Positions 20,831-31,041 of a stretch of DNA of 38,573 nucleotides are shown here, in pieces. This stretch comes from Trichosphaerium sp. ATCC 40318 (lineage: Eukaryota > Discosea > Flabellinia > Trichosidae). Both the position numbers and the translations under genes were made by a program. The notes under the pieces are model-generated. The model ran no database searches. It was given only the letters and a program-made list of their open reading frames with translations, and had not been told where the DNA came from. Numbering within the stretch: the first letter of the stretch is position 1; the number at the start of each line of letters is the position of its first letter. The stretch lies in contig JALMLS010000606.1 of assembly GCA_038496445.1 (NCBI GenBank), positions 1-38,573 on the forward strand. The letters are read 5' to 3'.

Positions 20831-21361
20831 ATGACTAACTTGTCACCAAAGATATCTAAAGAAACACAAGAAAAAACAATAGTGGCCATGCCTCTCATTC
20901 AACAACACGCGTCTAAACTTCTTAAAGTATATAAATCGATTGACGACATTGAGGTATGTACATCTCTTTACAGGCAGGATTTTCGCCCAAGTTTTTTCTC
21001 TACATGCTGAGTAGCGTCTCGCACTGTTCTGGTTATTAACCTTGTTCTCACTCCTTCCCAAGCAATTTATAGGCCAGATGAAACAAAACATAACTGCTCT
21101 GGAATCGCGATGTACTGCAACTGAAGCAGCGACTAAAACAATAACAATTAACCGCGTTGTGAGCTTTTTTAAGTCTGTACGTGTCTCTTATTTGAAACGT
21201 TTTCTTTTATTGTAGATTCCTAAAATACGTCTAATACTCTTTTTTAGCGTGGTAAACAGCCTCCACCAAAAGAAGATTGGCAACCAATCGATTTTGTAAA
21301 TTCCGAAGAGTTTTTTGCTCAAATGAGGGCTGAAGCTTCACAGACCAATGATGATACCTAA
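20831..21361 (+). CDS. coiled-coil protein, possibly a BLOC-1/BORC-type subunit (116 aa)
   Basis: Exons 20831-20953, 21063-21176 and 21248-21361 are in phase 0 throughout (351 nt). The centre (PLIQQHASKLLKVYKSIDDI then EQFIGQMKQNITALESRC) is a heptad-like helix of the sort found in small BLOC-1/BORC lysosome-positioning subunits. A short polar tail (PPPKEDWQPIDFVNSEEFF) follows. Donors are GTATGT and GTACGT. The family assignment is by length and pattern only; it could be another small coiled-coil adaptor. Confidence 0.45.
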
Positions 21362-21490
21362 GCAATTAAAGAAAACGCATCTTTTTTTAAAAAAACGGTC
21401 GCATTGCTCCGTCATAAATAAGAAACCGAGTTGTAAATAATCCTTTCATAAAAGAATAAGTTTTCCGTGACAACCATCATTTTTTTTGAA

Positions 21491-21595
21491 GTTCAGCGGT
21501 GGGAAAAAGCATTTCAACATACAAATAATGCTAGTGAATCAACAACCAAGCCAAAGAAGGTTGACGTGTTTACCGATGGTACAAAGCACTAATGA
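21491..21595 (+). pseudogene. fragment sharing 27 identical bases with the RasGEF last exon
   Basis: Positions 21491-21517 are identical to 35118-35144 in the RasGEF gene (encoding VQRWEKAFQ). The frame stays open for another 24 codons to TAA at about 21590, but that part does not match the RasGEF. A poly-T/AAG acceptor-like stretch precedes it. Probably a leftover of a duplicated exon. Confidence 0.5.
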
Positions 21596-21624
21596 ATTGG
21601 GGCGTAAATAATTAGTCCATTGGA

Positions 21625-21915
21625 ATTATTTCAGTTGGTGGAAGAGTGAGTGCCTCTTTTGTTGGAAAGAGGTGATAAGTTGTTGGTACCGTGAAGCGTA
21701 AACATAAATTAGCCAATGGATATGGTGTACATTTGTAAGTAGTATCCAGCACCGCTTCAATAGTGGAAGGAACAGTGATTTCATTTGCTTGACATCAACA
21801 GAGCAAATCCAGTTGAAACAGTTTCAACTTCTCAACAAGGTACTTGTAGCAGGTAATACCAATTCTAACTTTGTTGGTACCCTAGCATGAATTGACTCAA
21901 CCGCTAATCACTAAA
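21625..21915 (-). pseudogene. degraded copy of the last exon of the LPMO-like gene
   Basis: The plus strand around 21716-21830 follows 7824-7955 closely (ATGGTGTACATTTGT, AGTAGTATCCAGCACC, CTTCAATAGTGGAAGGAAC, AGCAAATCCAGTTGAAAC) with many small deletions. Weaker matches extend on both sides, from the exon's stop end to its splice acceptor (ACCGCTAATCACTAAAG versus CTACTAGCATCACTAAAAA). The frame is destroyed. Confidence 0.8.
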
Positions 21916-22065
21916 GATGAACAAAGAAATTTAAAGAAGGTATGCGTGTCGTTGCTATGCACAAGAAAGCTAATGCCGAACATTATCAGACGAATAGACG
22001 TAAACGTCTCTATTTATACTCAAGAGCGCTTACAAATAGCTAAGGATTAAACTAGCTACCATCAT

Positions 22066-24271
22066 TTATTGTGCATTTAGCAAGATTACAATCAAAACAA
22101 ATAGAAACAAAAAAGTATTGACTGTTGTAACCACTCCTTGACTTGGCTCTAATGTCGGTGTTTCTTCTGTAGGAGATGTAGTTGGCTCTTGGGTAGGTTC
22201 CACAGGTTGGGTAGGTTCCACAGGTTGGGTAGGTTCCACAGGTTGGGTAGGTTCCACAGGTTGGGCAGCAGTTGACGGTGTCTGAGTTGGAGGGTTGAAA
22301 TCAAAAGCAAGTAAGGCATTGGTGTCTCTTCCGTCTGCATATTTAGAAACGGAAAAGGTATTTGTATCTATAGCTATGTAGATTGCTGAGCCTGCACATG
22401 AAGCCACCAACGTAGTACTGTTAACTGAGGTAAGGCCTTTAAAACAACACGATTAGACAAATAGAAAAGGTTACATTATTTACCTGTTATCGTACAGCCA
22501 AATATGCCTATTGATGATGTCTGACAATTTCCTTGAATAAAACCAGATGCGTACCACAAATCATTGTCACCTCCAAAGTACATACCACCGTTAATAATCT
22601 CTCCTATGCACGTGTTACAAAGCAATAAAACCTAATATTTTGATACCTGCTTGCGCGTCTCTTACAGTATCACTACAATGTGGCTTAAGTATACATTGCT
22701 CCATATCTATCTCGTGAATAAAACCATTTTCAGATATTCCAAATAGTCTACCACTATCCTTATCTATGGCCAACCCGCCTATAAACACGTTCGTATTACA
22801 ACTCTTAGTCTAAACAAAACGAGATGAGCATTAGTGTAACTCTGTTTTCAGCAAGGTTCGTACTACAGCACAGGTGTATGGATTTACTAAATGCATTTCA
22901 TATCCTTCAAGATATATAATCTCATCTAGTATAGCACTATACTCCAATCCATGAGGGGAAAACTGAGTTATTGGAAGGGGACAAGCTATTGTAAGGATGA
23001 GTTGATGGCCAACAAAAAAAAAGGTTGATGAACGCACACTTAACTACATCATTGGTCTCAATCTCTTGTATCTGAAATCCTCTTGATGCTCTTGAGGCAA
23101 GAACATTAGGTTTACCCGCTTGAGGAGCTTTTGTAGGCGGTGGTGTAGGCGGTATTGTTGTTGGTTCGGTACTAGTATTCATAGGTGTTGTTGGTATACT
23201 ACTATCAAACTCCATAAAAGCAACACTGAATGAGTCATGCAATTTCGGCATGATTTCTTCCACTTTATTGGTAGTCAAATTTGCTAAGTGGTAGCCAAAT
23301 ACACCACTTACTATAATTGCCTCGTCTCGAATAGCGGTACTATCTTTGAAGTAAGTTAGTCATTCTGGTTGTATTTTGAAAACATGTGCCGTTGTCGTGA
23401 CATTACCTTCCCCTCGTGAAACTACATCAATGTCATAGATATTTTTTGAGCATCTTGGTTTAGCTTCAATATAGAGATCACCATTAATGAGTATGGCGGT
23501 TTGTACACTATTTATAGCCACTGTGATAAACAAAACGATTAATATTGGAAAAAAAAGAGAAAAAAAAACCAAAAGAACATCGCATCTTTGTTGCTGAAGA
23601 AAAAACTTACTGCCGAATTTAAAATCCTTGATCCCAAGTGCGCTATAATCACAAACAGACTTAAAAGAGCATCCATTTTTATAATCAATCTCAGCTACAT
23701 AGCCTCTTCTTATCAAACCATAGAGTGTTTCTGATTCTTTGTCAACTTCAATCGTAAAAAATGAATCGCTCAAATCGCAAGAGTCCTGAAAAACTGTAAA
23801 TAGAAAGAAAAGAAGATTCGATGTGGAGACATTTTCAAGCTGTGAATGACCATTAAACATTCGCCGTTTGTGACTTGCTTTAGTGCACTAGCACTAACAA
23901 AAAGAAAAAGCAGACAGTCATGCTATAGCACAAAGGGTACCTTTACTTCACACGTGTATGGATTCACTAGATACAGTTTATCTTCCGTCTTCACAAACAG
24001 AGTGTTTGTTGAAGGCAAGTACGACATAGAGAAAGGGGTATCATTCGGCGGCACGTTTTCACAAGCTAAGGGACGAATATTAGGAACAACGTCAAACTAT
24101 TTTGATCATACTTCTCAAGAGCGTTGAGTCTACTGCATTATCCAAAGACAATGTCCAAACATCGAAACCTGGAACATCATTGGCTCTGTTTATAATGAGA
24201 GCATCTTGAATTTGAGTATTGACAAAGCAGAACAAACAAACAAAAAGGCAGAATGCAAACGTCGTATTCAT
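22066..24271 (-). CDS. secreted modular protein with repeated VNPYTC segments, Pro/Thr stalk and C-terminal hydrophobic anchor
   Basis: A signal peptide (MNTTFAFCLFVCLFCFVNT) is followed by beta-rich segments that recur: LYLVNPYTCEV / DKESETLYGLIRRGYVAEID and MHLVNPYTCAV / DKDSGRLFGISENGFIHEID, suggesting a propeller-like repeat fold. A PT-rich spacer (TTPMNTSTEPTTIPPTPPPT) lies between them. The last exon (22436-22066) ends in five QPVEPT-type hexapeptides and a hydrophobic tail (FLFLFVLIVILL), so the protein is membrane- or GPI-anchored. Well-supported exons include 24271-24134 and 24096-23941. Introns near 23420, 23600, 22990 and 22850 were placed by phase. The stretch 23790-23940 is ambiguous. 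Function unknown; a surface adhesion role is plausible. Confidence 0.65.
22191..22265. repeat. 18-bp tandem repeat coding QPVEPT
   Basis: About four near-identical 18-bp units (GGTTCCACAGGTTGGGTA on the plus strand), encoding repeats of Gln-Pro-Val-Glu-Pro-Thr in the stalk of the surface protein. The near-identity implies recent expansion. Confidence 0.9.
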
Positions 24272-25281
24272 GGTAGTTATTTTGGTTAATGGAGGTTTGT
24301 GGTACAACTTAAGCGCTGTTTCTAGGGTAAAACCCGATACACAAAAGATAAGATCACGTGATGACGTAATCTTGTACTTTTTATGTGCCGTTAAGCTTAC
24401 GACGAAGTTAGCTAGGGTCTTAGACTCAACGAGTTCGTTTGATCGGAATACCAAGTGTTAGCAATTCCAAAACGTTTTTCCATATACCCCACCATATTAA
24501 CACCCAACTGATTTTTATCGGCGCACACAAGATATACCCAAACCCAGTTTTAGTGTTTCCAAGTGTCTTGTACGACAGCACATATGACTTGCCCATGCGC
24601 AAACAAAGCAATAAAGGCACATACTAACCTACTGTGATTTTTGGACTACCCATGTGCGAAAATATACAACTCCACATCTGTTTACCACATCTGTTTTTCG
24701 GACAGTTTTAAATATAAAGCAAAAATACAACACAACGTTTTCTCCTCTTTTAAATAAAATTAATCAATTAAAAATCATTGGTTCCTGTATCTTCATAGCA
24801 TTGTTAGCATATGTCGTTTCCGTTTCTGTACCAGAGTGATTGTTAATACAGTTACAACGCCACAGCCAAATTTTCTGCGAGTTTTCTTTGCTGTTTGTGG
24901 GCTCTACTGATTAAAAAAAACCTTCAGCACTTTGAGGTGTTTTTTACTCACCTCAGAAGCATTTTACATTTCAAGTAAGGATTGCACAATGCAGATACGA
25001 TGTATACTTGTCTAGTATCAAAATATTGTATATAGATTTGGTTCTGTAGTATTGGTAGATAAGTCTAAGCAACTTTTTTTTGGCTATTTTTTTGCAATTG
25101 TTGGATGTTTGGAACTGTCTCAAAAGCGATGCTAGCCCTGAGAAAAGTGGACGTTGGACATACACTCCTTTGCAAGGATAGCCAATCGAGCCATCAGTTC
25201 TAAGTATCAAAAAAATGAAAATCTTTGGTTTCCGACTTAAAAAAAGTGCTAAGTTCACAGATTAGCTTTTTGAGTGTCGTG
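24272..25281. other. divergent intergenic region
   Basis: Between two divergent genes. It holds the exact palindrome ATCACGTGAT (24353-24362), about 80 bp upstream of the surface-protein ATG. Frames at 24426-24839 and 24971-25258 have no splice or family support. Confidence 0.4.
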
Positions 25282-26148
25282 ATGGAAACAAACCCCCAGA
25301 CCGGAATCCAGCTGGTGCTTGGTGCCATATCGTACCCTTTTTGGCGCGTACAGAGCATATTACAAACACAGGGAGAGTTTCTGGAATCAGGTCGCTTAAA
25401 AACCCCTTTTAAAGGTATCAAAGATTGCCTTGAGCGTATCCATGCCGCCGAAGGCGCGATTCAACTATGGCGAGGTTACTACGTTACATACTTATCTCTC
25501 TTGGCCAAACTCGCCGGATATCTGACAAGAAACATCATGGTAGCTATATCTAGGCCTATGTTGTCAGTTTTAAGCGAGGAGCTTGGCTCGTTTTATGATG
25601 TTGCTTCGCTTGTCGGCGATACCATAATACGCACAGTATTGTCTTTGCCAGCGTATACGCTCGATGTAGTGCAAGCAAGGATTTGTTTGGACGTACTCGA
25701 AAATAAGGACTCACCAAGGCGTTACAATGGCGTCAGGGATGTCTATAAACAAATTATCGATAAAGAAGGCTACGGCGGATTGTTCAGAGGCTTTTGGATG
25801 TATTCTGTTCGTGTCATTAGCGGACTAAGCATTTATTATGTTCTAGAAGAGCTACTTGAGCTTATATATCCTATTGGGATCACTGGAGACTCAAGAGCCT
25901 TTTTTCTACGCAACATCAACCTTGGTTTGCTTAATAATATGCTCTTATATCCCCTTTCCACGCTACATATGCGATTGATGGTTTCAGACGGAGAGAATAA
26001 CGCATGGAATCATATGAAGCATATCTTAAAAAAAGAAGGTAGTTCTGGCTTATACGGAGGAATATATGTCAACGTTATTTGTGGTTTATCTATGTTGGTA
26101 TTTGCAAATCTCTTTTCACCAAGCGTTCAACCTTCTGATTCATCCTAA
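25282..26148 (+). CDS. divergent ADP/ATP-carrier-like mitochondrial carrier family (SLC25) protein (288 aa)
   Basis: Intronless, with ATG at 25282; the open frame extends upstream without another ATG. Three repeats are visible. Repeat 1: YPFWRVQSILQTQGE ... GRLKTPFKGIKDCLER ... LWRG, strikingly like ADP/ATP carriers. Repeat 2: LPAYTLDVVQARICLD ... YNGVRDVYKQI ... GLFRGF. Repeat 3: LYPLSTLHMRLMVSD ... GLYGGIYVN. The consensus Px[D/E]xx[K/R] is lost in all three repeats (PFWRVQ, PAYTLD, PLSTLH), and the RRRMMM signature of nucleotide carriers is replaced by HMRLMV. Inner-membrane location is likely but a matrix salt-bridge gate is not. It may be a pseudo-carrier with a non-transport role. Confidence 0.8.
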   Translation: METNPQTGIQLVLGAISYPFWRVQSILQTQGEFLESGRLKTPFKGIKDCLERIHAAEGAIQLWRGYYVTYLSLLAKLAGYLTRNIMVAISRPMLSVLSEELGSFYDVASLVGDTIIRTVLSLPAYTLDVVQARICLDVLENKDSPRRYNGVRDVYKQIIDKEGYGGLFRGFWMYSVRVISGLSIYYVLEELLELIYPIGITGDSRAFFLRNINLGLLNNMLLYPLSTLHMRLMVSDGENNAWNHMKHILKKEGSSGLYGGIYVNVICGLSMLVFANLFSPSVQPSDSS

Positions 26149-26595
26149 CTCATCACTCTTTCAACAAAAAGAAGCTTGATCCTCTCTTAACATTTTAACT
26201 TTACAAGCATGTAATAAAATAACGTTGTAAACGCTCAAACGTTGCTGTAGTTTTCATTTCATTTTTTTTTTGACATTTGCTTGAAGATAACCTTTTAAAA
26301 AAAACACTTTCCGTTCGTTGACTGATTCCCACAAGAATTCGCTGGAGCCTCCCCTTTTTTTGCCTGACTTAGCGTCTACTTTTTTGTCTCAAGAACAGTG
26401 CACAATAAATATTTATAATTACCTGCTGGTTCAAGAAAGTACATGAAAAAATAAAAAAATTTCCGTAACGGAATTATCGATGAATGCGTATTGTATTTAT
26501 TGTTGTACCCTTTTGTTGTTGAGTATTTCCATTTATACTGTAAAAACTTTTGTTTCTCCAAGTACTTCATTTCTTACAGAGTAAGGGAAAGACGC
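26149..26595. other. convergent 3' spacer
   Basis: Between the carrier and the aspartylglucosaminidase stops. An AATAAAATAA stretch at about 26215 is a likely carrier polyadenylation signal. No gene seen. Confidence 0.4.
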
Positions 26596-28208
26596 CTAAA
26601 GACAAAAGGTGTCAAAAAAAAATGTCAAAACGGAGTTTATTTCACGCACATATCCTCTGGTACGAGCTGCGCCATATTCGCCTGCTTTATTCACACAAAC
26701 AAGTGCAGCACCAGTAGTAGGGAATAAATCTTCAATTTGTCTCATAGCGATCTGACACGCTTCAGTTGGAGATTTTCCATTACCCATTTCCTAAACCGGA
26801 AAAAAAAGTAAGAAGTCCGACCTTCTGAATGAATATTTTTATCTGTCAACTACGTACCAATACAGCACGATATGATGGATTAAATCTAAGCATAATATCA
26901 CCTTGTTTCAAACAAGAGTTAGAGAAAGGAAGTGTGAAAAAAGATAGATACCTTCCCCTGTAGCTGCAGCTGCACCTATCTTGTTGTCAGCATAAGCTCC
27001 AGAACCTGGTATTGGTGCATCACCAACACGTCCCACAATCTTATAAGAACATTAAAAGTGAAGCAACGATGCTGTAAACTAACCTTGTATGTCAATCCAT
27101 TTGTGGAACTTCCAGCACAAACATCGCCATTGGCATCGACAGCAACCATGCCTATAGTATCATGGTTACTAGAAGGATCTACAGCCATAGACCTCTTTGA
27201 TTCCAATTTTGGAGGCAAATCAGGAATAGGAGGTGCTTCACAAGTAGGAGGGTAAGGAATGGAGTAATCACGCCCTAGTCACATGTTAAGCTTTGAAAAC
27301 ACAAACAAAAGTGAAGTGTACCATTGACCCAAAAGTTTGGTTGGTGTCCATTGTTGACCCATTGCTGGTATTGCTGACGAGAGCCTGTACTTTTGATTAG
27401 CTTCATGTCACCAAAGAGAACGTAATAACAACGTACGTTCTCCGTCTAAACTTTCTCTTTTAAATCCGTATTTTTGTGCGAATCTAGTTGCATCATAGCC
27501 AACAATAAAACTTACATCCGTTTCCTCCATGACTTTCCTTGCAACAGATATAGCTCGTTTAACTTCCTTAATACATCCCACTGCACCAACTAAGCGAATT
27601 TTAAGATAAGATTTTTAATACTTGGCTACTACTTACCGTCATGCTTGAACATTAGCATTGCATCAAGCGTAACTTCGTTTTCTTCGTTTGGCTTGGCTCC
27701 AAATCCGACTAAAAGATAAAACGCAATTTTAGTACGAAAAATTGTAACCTAACCAAACAATCACGTGCCTGACCAATTACACACTGACGGATCGTCCTCG
27801 CATACGTTACATCCCTTTTCTACTGCATCAAGGGCATTGTTCCCTGGTTGGTTTATAACGCTCCATCCTTCATCGGTAGCTTTAGTAAACGCCCTACAAG
27901 ACGGGAGTAATTAGTAAGCGTAAAAAGAGAACTTGACACAATTGTCAGTTGACTATTCACAAAGTCCTACAGGCGTTTTGAACGCAATAAAGGTAACTTT
28001 GTAATCACGTGATCGTTTCTTACCATGTGTTAACTACAACGGGAACAACAGCTTTTTGTTGTCCTCTTGAGAAGTACGAAACATAGCGACGTCCGTGGCT
28101 AGCATCTAACAATATTGCAGATAATAAGAAGCCAGTAGCAAATGTTGTAAATAATGCTACGACGATACACCAGCCAGACGGCTTATTAGATTTTTGTTGA
28201 GCTTTCAT
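26596..28208 (-). CDS. AGA: membrane-anchored N4-(beta-N-acetylglucosaminyl)-L-asparaginase (aspartylglucosaminidase)
   Basis: About nine exons. The N-terminus ([20 protein letters not shown]...) has one transmembrane helix in type II orientation. The enzyme follows: [50 protein letters not shown]. The autocleavage site is [11 protein letters not shown], where Thr becomes the N-terminal nucleophile. Then [36 protein letters not shown], and the C-terminal [19 protein letters not shown] removes the N-linked glycan asparagine in lysosomes. Animal AGA uses a cleaved signal peptide, so a signal anchor is unusual. The stop is at 26596-26598. Upstream in-frame codons reach 28244 without ATG, and the first exon may lie further 5'. 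Confidence 0.85.
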
Positions 28209-28762
28209 GAGTTCGTTCAAATGGTGGCGTGCTTTTGTCGTCAAAATCCTACAAAAGTTAAGTCACGTTACAAAAAAAGTTTGCAGAATGTCATCAACTC
28301 TTCTTAATGACTTGGTTCTTGCTTGATTATCTAGTAGCGAATGAGACTGTTAAGAATAGCATTCTGCATCCGCCATGGAAAGACATGGATTGAATTACAG
28401 TTGATACTTGCTTTCCGCTCCATAGCCGTCGTTTCCAGTAGTGGAACCGGCATCGACAGATCCTCGTCCAAGATCTGCGTGTTTGTATACGTACAAACTA
28501 CTCGAAGAATAATTGTCCGGTTGCACTTTTACGAGATTTACCGTGGCTTTAAGAATGTTCAGCCATTGAAATAGTAATCCCACTACATTTGGTGATACTG
28601 TAAAAGCACCTACCAGCTTATAAAATCGTGCTTTTCAGTGCATCATCGGGGAAACCTCGCTTTCTTGCGAAAATTGACCTTTTTTTGCTAAGATACTTTA
28701 CAATAACTACCTCGACAGCTTAGGCGAAGTATTACGCGTAGTAAAGCGTATTGCACGCAATA
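28209..28762. other. divergent intergenic region
   Basis: Between the AGA and EGF-membrane genes. A minus frame at 28395-28583 is open but has no start and could be a 5' exon of AGA; I could not join it in phase. No CACGTG lies here; the nearest ATCACGTGAT (28004-28013) is in the first AGA intron. Confidence 0.35.
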
Positions 28763-29426
28763 ATGGCCTTTATTAGATTTTACAAAGTTGTTCTTTTTAT
28801 TGTTTTACTTGGCGTTTCTCTATCCGTAGCAGACCAAGACAAGTGCGATGATTGTTTATTTCAAGCAACACAAAGTGCGTTTCTCCACACTTTTTGAAAG
28901 TTTTTAACTAAATCACCAAACAGCATGCTCTGTTGAATGTAAATGTAATGGAGAGTTCGCAGACGGAAAATGTATTTGTCACACGGGTTATGAAGGTAAA
29001 ACGTTATAAAGCCACCAAAAAACGTTATTCAATGTATAAAAGGTGTAAGATGCGAACGACAATGGACTGACACTGAATGGTTCAGTGTTGTACTACTTGC
29101 GTACCAAGTAAGTAACAAAACTCCTTATAGCGCCTGTACATCGCTAGGTATGATTAACATAACGTGAAATACAGATTATTGCGGGCTCTCTATTCCTTGG
29201 TATCGCTGTATGGTCGATTTCTCTGCTTGTAGCGTACAGCAATACAGAAAAAAGAGAAATCCTTCTTGGAACAAGACCTGGACGTTTATCCTTGTTTCAA
29301 TTGGTGGCGTTAATTTTTTTGTCTGTTGGTATGACAAGGAATGTACAATTTTTTTTTCTCACAGGTTTTTTTGTAGGTGTAATCATAGAAGAAGCTATTG
29401 ATCCTTCAGCGCTAAGAGTACGCTAG
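28763..29426 (+). CDS. EGF-module membrane protein (154 aa)
   Basis: Five exons (28763-28874, 28924-28995, 29043-29107, 29175-29328, 29365-29426) total 465 nt in phase. A signal peptide (FYKVVLFIVLLGVSLSVA) precedes an EGF-like module (CSVECKCNGEFADGKCICHT then GYEGVRCE). About three helices follow: FSVVLLAYQIIAGSLFLGIA, FQLVALIFLSVG and a last one ending FFVGVIIEEAID. The last intron (29329-29364) is 36 nt, a multiple of three with no stop, so its retention adds 12 residues without a frame change. Function unknown; the EGF module suggests an extracellular contact. Confidence 0.7.
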
Positions 29427-29737
29427 AAAAAATAAATTAAACTTACTGATCGTATTATCGAATAGCGTGTTTTTACCCCGGGCCCACAAACTTCAATCCT
29501 TACGTCTTTGGTAAGGCAACAAAAGTTGTTAAAAAATGTCTTTTAATTTTCCAAATTAGAACAACTCTTTGATTCTTATTATGTACGCCTGGACTCTCTT
29601 TCTCTGTGCTGGAATACTCGGTGAAAAAAATATCCCGTTCTTTAATAAAATGAGGCACGTGACCAAATACAATATTTGGTTTTATTCAAAATCAATCACG
29701 TGATATCGTGAAAAAAAGATTGACTCTTTTTGTTTAG

Positions 29738-30493
29738 ATACGGTGTCATAGGCTCTTGTGTGGTTGTATTTTTGGTGTTTGTAGCGCCCACGATCATCAT
29801 TCTTGTGAGCCAGGAACAAAGAGATCTCTTTTCTGTTATTTTATTATTCAGTACAGAGGTCCTCACTCTAGCTTCTGGAATTGCTATACTTGCATTTGCC
29901 TTTGCTTTACATAGACGCAGAGATGTCAACAGAAAAGGTTTTCGCTTTTACAACTCAGTACGCACTTGCTCCTTTTCTTCATCTTCGAGAAAAAATCGAT
30001 CGAGATTTCTTTTTCTTTTCAGCATTTTGTTTGCAAACAGTAAGTGCTTTAGATGTTTATCAAACTAATTGAGAAAACCCTTGGGCACAGCACTCTTTGT
30101 TATATGATTTTTTGAGCGAACTTTCCCGTTTACGTTGAATAGGTTGAAGTGTTTTGTTTTACTGCTGGAACGCTATTTACACTATCTTTTTTCGCGTTCA
30201 TATTAGAAGCTATTATGTTTCTTGTATTACCTCGATTACAAGGAACAAAAGAACTATGGTTTGTCGATACTACCATAAACACAGTGTTTATTCTATTCCC
30301 TCTTCTATACATTGTTCTAAGATCCTTTCATGCAGATAAATCAGTTTATATTAAAAATGTATTACTATGTATGCATAATGAGAATAATGGTACTACTCAT
30401 AACCTTGGAGATTTAACAAGGTCAAATACACATTATACAAACTCCAGAAGATTCAATGACTTTCTTGAAAGAAGCGAGATGCAAGGAGCATAG
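29738..30493 (+). CDS. multi-pass membrane protein of unknown family, 5' end uncertain
   Basis: From the acceptor CTTTTTGTTTAG (ends 29737) the frame reads YGVIGSCVVVFLVFVAPTII, then LFSVILLFSTE. It joins in phase (GTCCTC...CGCAGAG) to MSTEKVFAFTTQYALAPFLH and FFFFSAFCLQT, then across GTAAGT...GAATAG to VEVFCFTAGTLFTLSFFAFI and NTVFILFPLLYIVLRSF. The hydrophilic tail ends at TAG 30491. About five or six helices are evident, giving a receptor-like or channel-like topology. A preceding mini-exon (about 29561-29583, ending AT before GTACGC) would extend the first helix (NSLILII). An alternative first exon starts at ATG 29581. No family recognised. Confidence 0.55.
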
Positions 30494-31041
30494 ACAACAA
30501 AAAGTTCATACACGCTCAAAGAGGAAGAGAATCTTTACAAAAAAAAATCAAGAGATTAAGCGAGACGCAGTAATAACTATGTACAAAAGAATAACCAATC
30601 CTCATTTCTACAGTCACAAACAAAATGGTAGTACTCAGAAGGAGATTCACAACAGGACGCCAATGTACTTTGTACACACAATGTAAATAAAATGTCCATT
30701 TTTAAGTGTACAGTAAGTTAGGTTGTATTGACCAAACAGCACCCAAAGCAGCTAGTCTATTGACCAATAGTTCTCGCAAATGATAAGCATAAAAACGGAC
30801 AGGTGTAATTCCTTACAAGTCCAACCTACTTTCAGCTGTTGTATGGCGCACGTATTGAAGCTTTTAATATAAGTTAGTGAAAAGGATGTTAAGCGTTTCC
30901 ACTAAACAAAAAGCTGATTAATTATCTTCATTTATTCTTCACATCAAAGTTGTTAAGTTTGTTATGTACATCAGGTAATGCCATAGCGTTGCTTTTCAAG
31001 CTTGCGTTCATTCAAACATATAAAATGAACCTTCATCGAAT
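30494..31041. other. intergenic, convergent
   Basis: Between the multi-helix gene and the LRR pseudogene 3' end. A 76-codon plus frame (30456-30686) is Lys/Arg-rich by base composition and shows no coding support. AATAAA at about 30686 is a plausible polyadenylation signal. Confidence 0.4.

Noticed and set aside
24971-25258. 95-codon minus frame upstream of the carrier gene
   Set aside because: No ATG-supported context, no splice continuation and no family resemblance; it lies in a divergent promoter region.
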